Translations under genes and position numbers: made by a program
DNA from: Streptomyces sp. Act143
GTDB taxonomy: Bacteria > Actinomycetota > Actinomycetes > Streptomycetales > Streptomycetaceae
Length of the DNA stretch: 64,000 bases
Direction of reading: 5' to 3'
Assembly: GCF_003143935.1 (NCBI RefSeq)
Contig: NZ_QFRX01000001.1
Span: forward strand, 1,867-65,866
Notes under the pieces: model-generated
Seen by the model: the letters and a program-made list of their open reading frames with translations, nothing else
Told to the model about the DNA's origin: nothing
The model's database searches: none
Part shown: piece by piece, positions 26,684 to 35,065 of the stretch
Layout: every line of letters starts with the position of its first letter
Numbering within the stretch: position 1 is the first letter of the stretch

Positions 26684-27172
26684 ATGAGGCGTGCGGCGCC
26701 GCGGATGAACTGGAACAGGAACGCCAAGCAGGCTGCCGCGCTTGTAGCGACCTTCGGGTTTCTTGCACTGTCGGTGTGGCTCGGTGATGAGGTGTGGAGT
26801 CTGGCCGAGTACTGGCCAGCGTCCGGGACGGGCTTCGGCGTCACCGTCGGCGCGCTGCTCCCGATCACGTTCACCGCGGCCGAGCGCGCTTTTGGGCGGG
26901 TCTTCTCTGACGGGAGCGCGTGCCGGCGCCGCTGGGCTGCGGCTGGCATCGTGTACGGGACAGTAGCCCTGGTCAGTGCGTTGGCCGCAGCCCGTGCGAT
27001 CCCCGGAAAGGGCTCCTCGGCCACGTGTCGCAGTGAGTGGCAGCCATGCTGGGTGAATCACCTCTACCCGGGTGCCTTCCTTGCGACCCTGGGCAGCCTT
27101 CTTGTGACGGTGGCAGTCATGCACTGGCTGCCGAACCGGATGCCCCATCTGCTTGCCCGGTACCGCCGATAG
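26684..27172 (+). CDS. Hypothetical integral membrane protein, four TM helices
   Basis: 162 residues from ATG 26684, preceded by AGAGGA. Hydrophobic segments: AALVATFGFLALSVWL, FGVTVGALLPITFTAA, GIVYGTVALVSALAAA and GAFLATLGSLLVTVAVMHW. A loop between the third and fourth helix holds two cysteines (SATCRSEWQPCW) that could form a disulfide outside the membrane. Family not recognised. Confidence 0.7.
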   Translation: MRRAAPRMNWNRNAKQAAALVATFGFLALSVWLGDEVWSLAEYWPASGTGFGVTVGALLPITFTAAERAFGRVFSDGSACRRRWAAAGIVYGTVALVSALAAARAIPGKGSSATCRSEWQPCWVNHLYPGAFLATLGSLLVTVAVMHWLPNRMPHLLARYRR

Positions 27173-27199
27173 CCGCCGAATTCGGTGGACGGGCGTGTG

Positions 27200-28348
27200 T
27201 CAGGCGTTCGCCGCATACCGCCAGAACTCTCTGATCACTGGTGCCGGCACGGGACCCATCGCTGCCACCTGAGTCAGCAGGATGGTGACCGCGCCCGTGG
27301 CCGGGACGACGTGCGCCGCGGTGCCCGTGCCGCCGACCCAGCCGTAACGGCCGGGCACATTCCATGGGTTGGTCCGGTCGATGTCGACCGAGCCGCCGAA
27401 GCCCCAGCCCTGGCCTTCCAAGAACAGCTGGCCGATGTCGCGCTGCGCCGGATTCGTATGGTCGGTGGTCATCATGCGTACGGAGTGGGCCGACAGCACC
27501 CGGCGTCCGTCGGCTGCCACCCCGTCGGCCAGCAGCATCCGGCAGAAGGCCAGCCAGTCGTCGGCGGTCGAGGCCAGCCCGCCATTGCCGAGCGGAAGCG
27601 CGGGCAAGCGACTCCACTCGCCGTCCGGGGCGTCGGCGAGTTCCAGGCTGCCGTCGTCGCCTGGCCTGTAGTAGCTGGTAAACCGGTCCCGCTTGGCGGC
27701 CGGTACCTCGAAACCGGTGTCCACCATGCCCAGCGGCCCGAAGAGCCGCTCCGTCAGGAACTCCGGCAGCGGCTGTCCGGTGACCCGTGAAATCAATACC
27801 CCCTGCAAGACGGAGCAGGTGTCGTACAGCCAGGCAGCGCCCGGTTGGTACAGCAGCGGGATGCGGCCGAGCGCCGCCATCCACTCGTCGGCCGGCGGGA
27901 AGTTGCTCGGCACCCGGCCGTCCTTTTGTACCGTGAACAACTCCTGCACTGCCGGCAGTGTGAAGTCGGAGGGGAATCCGTACCCGGCCTGGGAGGCCAG
28001 CACGTCGAATACGGTAATGGGCCGGTCGGCCGGCACCACGTCGTCCACTGGGCTCGCCGGCGTGCGTACGACCACCGGCTTTCCCAGCTCCGGCAGCCAC
28101 ATCCCGATCGGGTCGTCCAGTGCGATCCTGCCCTCATCCACGAGGATCAGCAGTGCGGCGGCGGTGACGGACTTGGTGATCGAGGCGATCCGGAAGATGG
28201 AGTCCCTCGCCATCGGGGCGCCGTCGCCGGCATCCTGCGTGCCGACGGCCACCACCTCGACCTCCTCACCCCGGGCCACGAGGCCAACGGCTCCCGGCAG
28301 CGTACCGGCACCGACGTGGGCTTCGAGCAAGTCGTGCAGGGTCGTCAT
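27200..28348 (-). CDS. Serine hydrolase of the beta-lactamase/esterase (class C-like) family
   Basis: 382 residues, no signal peptide. The nucleophile motif SxxK is SITK in FRIASITKSVTAAALL. The second motif YxN appears as YDT in WLYDTCSVLQG, and the third as GGTGT (KTG box) in YGWVGGTGTAAHVVP. This pattern is usual for EstB-like esterases and D-aminopeptidase-type proteins rather than true beta-lactamases. Single gene; the 290 bp beyond its start hold no recognised gene. Confidence 0.85.
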   Translation of the reverse strand: MTTLHDLLEAHVGAGTLPGAVGLVARGEEVEVVAVGTQDAGDGAPMARDSIFRIASITKSVTAAALLILVDEGRIALDDPIGMWLPELGKPVVVRTPASPVDDVVPADRPITVFDVLASQAGYGFPSDFTLPAVQELFTVQKDGRVPSNFPPADEWMAALGRIPLLYQPGAAWLYDTCSVLQGVLISRVTGQPLPEFLTERLFGPLGMVDTGFEVPAAKRDRFTSYYRPGDDGSLELADAPDGEWSRLPALPLGNGGLASTADDWLAFCRMLLADGVAADGRRVLSAHSVRMMTTDHTNPAQRDIGQLFLEGQGWGFGGSVDIDRTNPWNVPGRYGWVGGTGTAAHVVPATGAVTILLTQVAAMGPVPAPVIREFWRYAANA

Positions 28349-28636
28349 GAGGCCGCCTCCCAGAAGATTGCTGTCGAGAGACAGACTTCAGCACGGGCCG
28401 ATAATCATCGGCGTCGACGGGGTTGGGGGCCGAAGCCTCGTCACGGAACCTCTCAAAAGGACCAGATCAACGGGTCGCACCGGTCCGTATCCGAGAAGTG
28501 CCAGAACTCGGTCCCAAGCTCCCGGGCAGCGGCCGTCATGGCCCCGGAAGCTCCTCAGAAGCCGCCGGGCGTTCCCTCGTCTGCCGTCCCTGGTGTCGGT
28601 CTAGGCGAGCTTCCTGGCGCTCGTGAGGACACTAGA

Positions 28637-28663
28637 TGTATTGACCCGCAGGGTTGTTGACAC
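28637..28663 (+). repeat. Left inverted repeat of the IS481-type element
   Basis: 27 bp beginning TGTATTGACC and ending GTTGACAC; the exact reverse complement of 29271-29297. Confidence 0.9.
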
Positions 28664-29270
28664 AGGTGATGGGTGGTTGGCCGCCGAGTGGGGTGTGGCA
28701 GCGGTGGTGGTTGCAGGTGTGCAGGAAGTCTGCGCAGGTGGCGGCCTTCTCGTCGCAGTGGACCTCGTGTAGGCCAGGCCGCTGTGGTCGTCGACGGCGG
28801 GATGGATGTAGTCGAAGCTCACGCCGCTGCGGCGGGCACGGCCGGCCTGGCGGCCCAGGACCTTGTGGCCGCCGCCGTCGGGGATGCGGCCCAGCTTCTT
28901 GACGTCGACGTGCAGGAGTTCGCCGGGCCGGTCGCGCTCGTAGCGGCGGATGACCTGGCCGGTGAGTTGGTCCAGGTGGGCCAGGCGGTCCAGACCGCGG
29001 CGGACCAGGATGAGGTGCACGGTGGAGGCGGGCAGGCCGAGGATCAGGCCGATGCGGGCCGGGCCGAGTTTGCGGACCTGCCGCAGGCAGCACACCCGGG
29101 CTTCCAACGGTGCCTGGGCGCGGTGCGGCGTCGTGCGGGGCCGACTGGACCGGTCCTACAGCAGGCGCTCGCCCTCCGCCCGCCAGCGGCGGGACACCAA
29201 GACCTCCGTGCGGTGAAGTTTCGACACCTCCACCACACACGGAAGTCTTCGCCATACTCAAGACCCGTTA

Positions 29271-29297
29271 GTGTCAACAACCCTGCGGGTCAATACA
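29271..29297 (-). repeat. Right inverted repeat of the IS481-type element
   Basis: 27 bp beginning GTGTCAACAA; identical to the left end on the opposite strand, which suggests recent movement or conversion despite the decayed interior. Confidence 0.9.
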
Positions 29298-29439
29298 GCT
29301 AGAGGCAGCCAGGGTGAGGTGCTTCGTCTCCTTGGCCGGGGGCTCCGGACCGACGCGGGATGGGAACTCACCGAGGTGATTGAAACCCGTCACGAGATGC
29401 TGGGCCTGTGCCCGCTTGATGGCCCGTTCCGCGAGGTCT

Positions 29440-29665
29440 AGAGGCTGTTACTGGATCCGGGTCCTGCACTCCTCCGGATCGCTCTGTCGGGCTTCGACCG
29501 CTGTCCTCGTGGAAGAGCGGTCGAAGTCCAGTCCGAGGCGCTAAGCCCGGCTCGTGATGGTGCCGACGGACCAACCCGTCTGACAGGCGATCTCTCTGGC
29601 TGATGCCGTCAGCTTGGAGCTGACGGAGACGGTGCTCGTCCTCTGAGGAGCAAGTTCGGCCCACA
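29440..29665 (-). pseudogene. Phage-type helix-turn-helix protein relic
   Basis: In shifted frames the minus strand reads SEDEHRLRQLQADGISQ, then EIACQTGWSVGTITSRA, a stop, then RLGLDFDRSSTRTAVEA. This is the arrangement of small homeodomain-like HTH proteins found in actinophage and integrative elements (GVSxGTVSxxARxLGLSFDRS). One indel and one in-frame TAG mark it as dead. On the plus strand just before (29300-29442), an open tail ending WELTEVIETRHEMLGLCPLD is an unidentified gene end. Confidence 0.4.
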
Positions 29666-29891
29666 CCCGGCTCACACCCTCAGGTGTGTGTGGTGACACG
29701 TGACTGGTCATGAAGCCAACCTCGCGCTTTCACGAGCGTGGCTGTCCGACGTGATCACCGGACGATGACTGCCCCGACCCGGCACGATGGGACTGGTTCA
29801 GAGTCTTGGCGGGATCAGGAACGCTGCACTCCTCCAGCGAAGAGGCATATCGGGTCCTGTCCGCGCGCGGCTGTCTGGTGCGTCCGCCGAC

Positions 29892-29959
29892 TACCGGGCC
29901 GTCATCCGGCCCCGGTTCCGGCGCAGCACAAGCAGGGTGACCAGCCGGCTCGCACGCAT
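29892..29959 (-). pseudogene. WYL/YafY-type regulator, N-terminal stub
   Basis: ATG at 29957-29959 starts MRASRLVTLLVLRRNRGRMTAR and then hits TAG. This is the typical first helix of HTH_11-WYL regulators (RASRLLxLLLLLQxRGRMTA). The rest of the gene is lost. It would have been divergent from the NIPSNAP gene. Confidence 0.5.
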
Positions 29960-29974
29960 GCCACTCAGTATCCA

Positions 29975-29991
29975 CTGACAGTAGGTGTCAG
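29975..29991. promoter_or_regulatory. Inverted repeat between WYL stub and NIPSNAP gene
   Basis: CTGACA-GTAGG-TGTCAG, a perfect 6-bp inverted repeat with a 5-nt spacer, placed between the divergent regulator stub and the NIPSNAP gene. A relic or still active operator. Confidence 0.4.
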
Positions 29992-30015
29992 CAGACTGGC
30001 GCTAGCCTGCGGCGC

Positions 30016-30069
30016 ATGGACGAGAACTGGACCATGAACCTCACACGCATCGGGCGGGCCGCCGCATGA
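30016..30069 (+). CDS. Possible 17-residue leader peptide
   Basis: ATG 30016 opens MDENWTMNLTRIGRAAA and its TGA overlaps the ATG of the NIPSNAP gene (ATGA). No ribosome site is visible, so it may be a leaderless short reading that couples translation into the next gene. It could also be chance. Confidence 0.25.
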   Translation: MDENWTMNLTRIGRAAA

Positions 30070-30626
30070 GCATCGTCGAACTCCGGCAGTACACCCTGCA
30101 TCCCGGCGCCCGGGAGACGCTGATCGAGCTGTTCGAGCGCGAGTTCGTGACCGGTCAGCGGGCGGTCGGCATCACCGTCGGCGGCCGGTTCCGCGACCTG
30201 GACGACCCGGACCGCTTCGTCTGGCTGCGCGCGTTCCCCGACATGGCGCACCGCCGGCGCGCGCTGGAGGCGTTCTACACCGGCCCGGTCTGGCGGGAGC
30301 ACCGCGACACCGCCAACGCCACCATGATCGACAGTGACGACGTCCTGCTGCTGCGCGGCCCGGGCTTCACGCCGCAGCCGGGCACGAGCGAGGTGTTCGC
30401 GACCGTCTGCCACCCCACCGACGCGGCCGACTTCGACGCGTACGCCTCCCGGTACCTGGGCCCGGGCCACGCGCTGCACCGTACCGAGCACGCCGAGAAC
30501 GACTTTCCCCGCTTGCCTGTCCGGACTGGGGAAGACGTCCGGGTCTGGTTCGGCCAGGCCGAGCCGGCACCCTGGCTGACCCGACGGCTGCGATTGGAGC
30601 CCGTGAAGCCTCGGAACTCCTACTGA
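30066..30626 (+). CDS. NIPSNAP-family protein
   Basis: 186 residues. MSIVELRQYTLHPGARETLIELFE is the start of the NIPSNAP dimeric alpha/beta-barrel fold, followed by FVWLRAFPDM and an acidic C-terminal half. Such proteins resemble EthD/antibiotic-biosynthesis monooxygenase folds and often accompany catabolic genes. The last sense codon (Tyr) and the stop TGA are supplied by the IS630 element; without it the gene would end one codon earlier at TAA. Confidence 0.85.
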   Translation: MSIVELRQYTLHPGARETLIELFEREFVTGQRAVGITVGGRFRDLDDPDRFVWLRAFPDMAHRRRALEAFYTGPVWREHRDTANATMIDSDDVLLLRGPGFTPQPGTSEVFATVCHPTDAADFDAYASRYLGPGHALHRTEHAENDFPRLPVRTGEDVRVWFGQAEPAPWLTRRLRLEPVKPRNSY

Positions 30627-31774
30627 GCTTGCACTCGGTTTGTCGTAGCGGCTGGCAGCGCTTGATTCCCGCGGTACGCCGTTGTCATGAGGTATGCGCA
30701 GGGCGGCGGTCTGCCGGATGAGCGCCGGCGGTTCCGTGAGGGCATCCGGATGAAGGCAGCCGAGGGGTTCGCCTCTGGCGAGCCGCACTCAGTGATCGCC
30801 AAGGAGTTACGGGTGAGCGTCCGGTTCGTGCCGCGGTGGCGGCGGGCCTGGGACAGGGGTGGGCCGCGGGCTTTACGGTCGGCCGGTTCGGCCTCGCCAC
30901 CCAGGCTGAGCAAGGTCCCCAGTTCGCCCAGATGGAAGCGGAGTTGGCGAAGGGGCCAGTCGCGCACGGCTGGGCGGATCAGCGGTGGACGCTCTCCAGG
31001 GTCAATACCGTGATCGGCCGCCGCTTCCACAAGAGCTACATCCTGCAAGGAGTGCGCAAGTTGCCGATCCGGCACGGCTTTTTCCTGCCAGATCCTGACA
31101 AGACGTGCTGTCGAACGCGACGAGGACCAGGTCACCGGCTGGGTGAAGGAGACCTGGCCGCAGATGGAAGCACCGCGGCGGCGCTCGATGCCTGGATCGT
31201 CTTCGAGGACGAGTCCGGCTTCTCGATGAGCCGCCCATCGCCCGCAGCTGGGCCCGCCGCGGACAGACACCCGTCATCCGGGTCCGCGGACGCTCCTGCC
31301 GCCGGATCTTGATCGCCGACCTGACCTGCCACAAGCCAGGCCAACGATCCCGGCTGATCTACCGGCCCCGCCGCGACGACGGCCGACGCGACGGCCGCAA
31401 GAGCTTCGCCCGGACCGACTACCGCGACCCGCTCATCACCGCCCTCACCCAGCTCGGCGGGCCGATCGTGGTCGTCTGGGACAGCCTCAACGTCCGTCTT
31501 GCCCACGGCATGCGGCAGTTCATCGCCCGGCAGGACTGGCTGCCCGTCTACCAACTGCCCTCCTACGCACCCGACCTCAAGCCGGTCGAGGGCATCTGGT
31601 CGCTGCTGGGGCGCGGCCGGATGTCCAACACCGCCTTCAACACACCCGAGCACCTCATCCAGACCATCCGCCACGGCACGAGGACGATCCAATACCGGCC
31701 CCACCTCATCGACGGATGCTTCGCCGCAACCGGGCTGTCCCTCACCCCTACGACGTCATGAGCTCAAGCTCAGG
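30623..31774 (+). mobile_element. IS630-family insertion sequence, degenerate
   Basis: 1,152 bp bounded by CTGAGCTTG at the left (30623) and CAAGCTCAGG at the right (31774), with TA on both sides (30621-30622; 31775-31776), the expected IS630 TA target duplication. It contains a single transposase gene broken by frameshifts. It has inserted in the TA shared by the stop codons of the convergent NIPSNAP and alpha/beta-hydrolase genes. Confidence 0.75.
30687..31761 (+). pseudogene. IS630 transposase, frameshifted
   Basis: GTG/ATG start region MRYAQGGGLPDERRRF, HTH GEPHSVIAKELRVSVRFVPR and WRRAWDRGGP in one frame; QFAQMEAELAKGPVAHGW, RFHKSYILQGVRKL and WIVFEDESGFS (first catalytic Asp/Glu region) in a second; VVVWDSLNVRLAHG (second Asp) and YAPDLKPVEGIWSLL (final Glu) in a third, which is open from 31309 to 31761. 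At least two frameshifts separate these parts. All DDE residues survive, so inactivation may be recent. Confidence 0.8.
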
Positions 31775-32685
31775 TAACGGCTGCTGAAGAAGTCGGTGAG
31801 GGCGGCGGCGACGGCCTCGGGCTGCTCCTCGGGGATGTAGTGTCCGGCGTCGGGCACGATGAAGCCGGTCACGTTCTCGGCCCACGGGCTGAGGGAGGCG
31901 GCCATGTCCGGGATCGAGCCGTGGCTGCTGGAGATTCCGAGGACGGGGGCGGTCAGCCGCCGTTGTTCGAGTGCCGCGCGGTTCTTGCGTGCGGACTCGG
32001 CGGCGTCGCGATAGTAGGCGAGGCCGGCGCGCAGGCCGCCATCGACGGTGAGGGCCGCGCCGTAGTGGTCGAGCTCTGCTTCCTCGAACGCGTCGGGCGC
32101 GAGGGACTTGGTCTTCAGGAACCAGCTGACGTATTCCCGCTCACGGCCGGCTATCAGCGTCTCGGGAAGATCGGGCACCACGTGGAACGCGAAGTGCCAG
32201 GTCCTGAACGCCAGAGTCGGGTCGAGAGGGATCGCCTCCGGCATGGTGATACCGGGAATTCCGGCGTCGAGCAGCGCGACCCCGTGCAGTCGGCTCTCGT
32301 AGTTCAGGGCGAGGGAGAAGGCGACCCAGGCGCCTATGTCGTGCCCGGCGAGCCAGTAGTCCCGCACGCCGAGAGCGTTCACGGCGGCCTGGATGTGCGC
32401 GGCGACCGTGTGTGTGTCGTAGCTGAGCTCCGGATGCTCGGAATTGCCTTGGCCCGGCCGGTCGATCGCTATGACCCGGAACCGATCGGCGAGAGCAGGC
32501 ATGACCTTTCGCCAGGCCCACCACGTCTGCGGGAACCCGGTGAGCAGGACGACGGCCGGTCCGTCCGTCCGACCGCCTTCGACGGCGTGCAGGCGGACGC
32601 CGTCGGCGTCGACCCAGCGGTGGGTGAATCCGGCCAGGTCATGCAGGGGCAGGGGCAGGGGCAGGGCGGGGACGGTGTTGGTCAT
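31756..32685 (-). CDS. Alpha/beta hydrolase (epoxide hydrolase/haloacetate dehalogenase-like)
   Basis: 309 residues. HTGFPQ-type oxyanion motif is TGFPQTWWAWRKVM; the nucleophile elbow is AGHDIGAWVA, with Asp rather than Ser, which points to an epoxide hydrolase or haloalkanoate dehalogenase. The catalytic His is in PDAGHYIPEEQPE. The final six residues after SSR come from the IS630 element; the native protein would have stopped at TAG immediately. It is divergent from a tetR gene with a perfect operator between them, so it is probably repressed by that regulator until an organic substrate appears. Confidence 0.88.
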   Translation of the reverse strand: MTNTVPALPLPLPLHDLAGFTHRWVDADGVRLHAVEGGRTDGPAVVLLTGFPQTWWAWRKVMPALADRFRVIAIDRPGQGNSEHPELSYDTHTVAAHIQAAVNALGVRDYWLAGHDIGAWVAFSLALNYESRLHGVALLDAGIPGITMPEAIPLDPTLAFRTWHFAFHVVPDLPETLIAGREREYVSWFLKTKSLAPDAFEEAELDHYGAALTVDGGLRAGLAYYRDAAESARKNRAALEQRRLTAPVLGISSSHGSIPDMAASLSPWAENVTGFIVPDAGHYIPEEQPEAVAAALTDFFSSRYLSLSS

Positions 32686-32732
32686 GGCAATCCTCCATCG
32701 AGGCGGGTGGACCGTGCTTCGACGTTAGCACG

Positions 32733-32754
32733 TCTTGAACTGATCAGTTCAAGA
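32733..32754. promoter_or_regulatory. Perfect 22-bp palindromic TetR operator
   Basis: TCTTGAACTGATCAGTTCAAGA is fully palindromic and lies between the divergent alpha/beta-hydrolase and tetR genes, 17 bp from the chosen tetR start. It should serve both promoters. Confidence 0.85.
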
Positions 32755-32770
32755 TGGGAGGATGGGTCGC

Positions 32771-33361
32771 ATGGCAGGCAAGAAGCAGTTCGACATGGAC
32801 ACGGTCCTCGACGCCGCGATGATCCAGTTCTGGCGCTCCGGCTACGCCGACACCTCGCTCGACGACCTGTCCCGGGCGACCGGCTTGAACCGCAGCTCGA
32901 TCTACTCCTCGCTCGGCGACAAGGACGCGCTCTTCCTTCGCTGCCTGGATCGCTACGCCACGCGCTACGGCGACAAGTTCGACGCCGCCCTCTCGTGCGC
33001 GGCCGAGGACCCCGTCGCCGCCGTCCGTGCGTTCTTCGACGTCACCCTGCGGCGCATCGCCGACCCCGCCGTGCCCGACGGATGCCTGATGGCCCAGTCG
33101 GTCATGGTGAGTCCGGCGCTGAGCCCGAGCGTCGCGGAGCATGTCAAAGAGTTGTTCGGCCTGCAGCGCCCGCGCCTGCGCAACGCGCTGAAGGCCGGCG
33201 GAATGTCCGACGAGAACGCCGAGGACTTCGCCGTACACGTAGCGGCTGTGAACCAGTCTCTCGCGGTGATGGGTAGGGCCGGGGCGAGCCCGGAGCAGCT
33301 CCGGGCGATCGTCGGGGTGACCGTCGACGCGCTCGCGCGGGCGCTGCGGCCGGTCCGATAG
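32771..33361 (+). CDS. TetR-family regulator of the adjacent hydrolase
   Basis: 196 residues. I chose ATG 32771 (MAGKKQFDMDTVLDAAM) because GGGAGG (32756-32761) is 9 nt upstream; the ATG at 32762 touches that site. The HTH reads DTSLDDLSRATGLNRSSIYSS and GDKDALFLRCLDRYA. The C-terminal domain contains a Cys in ADPAVPDGCLMAQS, common in the YezE/AcrR group of TetR proteins. Divergent from the hydrolase with a palindromic operator between. Confidence 0.9.
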   Translation: MAGKKQFDMDTVLDAAMIQFWRSGYADTSLDDLSRATGLNRSSIYSSLGDKDALFLRCLDRYATRYGDKFDAALSCAAEDPVAAVRAFFDVTLRRIADPAVPDGCLMAQSVMVSPALSPSVAEHVKELFGLQRPRLRNALKAGGMSDENAEDFAVHVAAVNQSLAVMGRAGASPEQLRAIVGVTVDALARALRPVR

Positions 33362-33634
33362 CTGGCGCAGCAAATTTCTGTCTGAGACTCATATCTGAGA
33401 GTCATAAGCGCTTCTCAATGTTCGGAGGGGCAAGACAGATGACTGATGCAGCCGGCGTCAACCTTGGCGGCTTGGAGGATTCGTCCCTCTGAGAGTGACG
33501 GAAATACGCATCATGGAGCCCTGCTATCCCCTGGGCCGCGGGGACGGCATCCTCTCCATCACCTGATTCCGCTGCGCCGGCCACGCCGCTCTCTCTGATC
33601 GAGCACCGATTGCCCCAGGCGCCTGCGCCCTGCT

Positions 33635-34213
33635 GTGCAGCCGGAAGTCCGCAACCGCAGCGACGAAGCCGCCTACGCCATGGTGATCCGCCCGCCCTTG
33701 GAACGCGTCTCCCGCCTGCTGCCCCACCTCGCCGACACCGTCGGCATCCCCGACCCGGGCACGGCCCAGCACCTCGTCATCACCGACCCCGGTCAAAAGG
33801 ACATCGCCGCGGCCCTACGACTCTCCGTCCTCACCACCGAGATCGCGCTGTGCACCCTGCGCCACCGATATCAGGCGGATTTCTCCGCGGGCAGCCTGCG
33901 CGATGTCGAACGATTCATGACAGAGCACAGCAACACGGGCGTGGCAGTGGAGGACGGCCTCTTGGCCGCTGATCTCGGGGCCCGTCTGTTCGGCGTGGGC
34001 TGCTATGCCGGCGAGACCATCCGGCTCAGTCTCGGCGGTGTCTGGGAGGCGGACGACGCGGACCCGGCAGGCGAGCTGAATGTCAGGCTCCGGCTCGCCA
34101 GTGGATCAGTGATCTGGCCGGTCCAGCGTGTGGTCAAGCGGTTCCAGAACGGCCCTGAGGACAGCCTCACTGCCTATGCGGTCCTCCTCGGTCTGGACGT
34201 GCCTGTCGACTGA
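33635..34213 (+). CDS. Hypothetical protein
   Basis: 192 residues from GTG 33635, though no good ribosome site is visible. The C-terminal half has a motif seen in Streptomyces proteins of unknown function: CYAGETIRLSLGGVWE, then SVIWPVQRVVKRFQNGPED and SLTAYAVLLG. No signal peptide or membrane helix. Possibly an immunity-type or surface-associated protein; function not assigned. Confidence 0.6.
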   Translation: MQPEVRNRSDEAAYAMVIRPPLERVSRLLPHLADTVGIPDPGTAQHLVITDPGQKDIAAALRLSVLTTEIALCTLRHRYQADFSAGSLRDVERFMTEHSNTGVAVEDGLLAADLGARLFGVGCYAGETIRLSLGGVWEADDADPAGELNVRLRLASGSVIWPVQRVVKRFQNGPEDSLTAYAVLLGLDVPVD

Positions 34214-34260
34214 GAAGACAGCCAGTCCTCCAGAGTCGCCGTTTCCTCGGCCATCTGGAG

Positions 34261-34465
34261 GTGGCGCCAGAAGTTGCGCTCCCGCGGCGGCCGACCGCCG
34301 CACTTCGCCCCGGTCCACCACCGCGAGCGTCATGCGGTCGAGTGCGGTGTGCGTGTATCAATCGCCTCAAGAAACACCGACCGAGCTGTCGCCGCTCGAT
34401 ACGACAAGCTCGCGGTCCGCTACAGGGCGTTCATCCTTGTCGCGGACATCGATGAATGGCTGTGA
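34261..34465 (+). pseudogene. IS5-type transposase C-terminal relic
   Basis: GGRPPHFAPVHHRERHAVECG, then in shifted frame INRLKKHR, then AVAARYDKLAVRYRAFILVA and DIDEWL before the stop. It matches the E-containing C-terminus of IS5 transposases (ERCINRLKxHRAVATRYDKLAVRY). Two frameshifts; no terminal repeat seen. Confidence 0.75.
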
Positions 34466-34469
34466 CCCC

Positions 34470-34970
34470 TCAGAGCGAGCGCTGCATGCACACCAGCTGC
34501 TGCCGCTCGTCCCACGACTGGGTGACAGTGAAGCCGAGCCGTTCGTACAGAGCAATGGCTCCAGTTCGCCACTCCCAAACAGACAGCCGGACTGTGTGTA
34601 CCCCTTGCTCCGCGGCGTGAGTGAGTGCAGCGCCGAGCAAAGCGGAGGCAACGCCACGGCCACGGGAGTCCGGGGCGGTCCAGAGCCTCTTGATCTCCGA
34701 CTGCCCGTTGTTCGGGGAGGTCACCACCAGGCACCCCACAACGGCGTCGTTCAGGAGAGCGACCAGTACGACATCACTGGCGAATGCAGTCCGGGGGTCG
34801 GTGATCTCTGCTCGGTAGCGCTGCGGCAGCCTGTCTACGTCGGCTACCGGTTCGCCCTTCTCGTTTTCCGTCTGAAGATGGTAGGCGGCCAGCAGGGCGG
34901 CCAGGCCGTCCTCGACCGGAGGGGTTTGGCCTGGCCAGCGGACGATAGCAACTTCGCCGTGATCATTCAT
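34470..34970 (-). CDS. GNAT-family N-acetyltransferase
   Basis: 166 residues from ATG 34968-34970. Motif A of the GNAT fold reads IKRLWTAPDSRGRGVASALL with the acetyl-CoA loop RGRGVA; motif B is AIALYERLGFTV. Single gene between two transposase relics; its own upstream region was replaced by an IS1182 remnant, so its promoter is uncertain. Substrate unknown. Confidence 0.85.
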   Translation of the reverse strand: MNDHGEVAIVRWPGQTPPVEDGLAALLAAYHLQTENEKGEPVADVDRLPQRYRAEITDPRTAFASDVVLVALLNDAVVGCLVVTSPNNGQSEIKRLWTAPDSRGRGVASALLGAALTHAAEQGVHTVRLSVWEWRTGAIALYERLGFTVTQSWDERQQLVCMQRSL

Positions 34971-35065
34971 GACGTCAGCATCACACGGGATGCACCGGAC
35001 TCCACGTGGGCACTTTCGGTACACGACCCAACTCGACTCTGTCGGGGATCTCGGGGGCGCCGAGG

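Larger units (their letters stand above)
28637..29297 (-). mobile_element. Internally deleted IS481-type element, MITE-like
   Basis: A 661-bp element with perfectly matching 27-bp terminal inverted repeats (28637-28663 and 29271-29297). Flanks share CTAGA (28632-28636; 29299-29303, one base beyond the right end), a probable 5-bp target duplication. Inside are parts of a leftward IS481 transposase: EARVCCLRQVRKLGPARIG, DVKKLGRIPDGGG, VDDHSGLAYT, then CADFLH joined directly to TCNHHRCHTPLGGQPPIT. About 110 residues with the later DDE residues are deleted, the N-terminal HTH is lost and a stop lies before DRSSRP. It cannot encode its own transposase. Confidence 0.8.

Noticed and set aside
27200..28348. 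True class C beta-lactamase
   Set aside because: No signal peptide, and the YxN and KTG motifs are altered; esterase-like subgroup is more likely.
33362..33634. Short repeats of CTGAGA/CATATCTGAGAGTCAT as an operator
   Set aside because: Imperfect and not placed near a convincing start codon.
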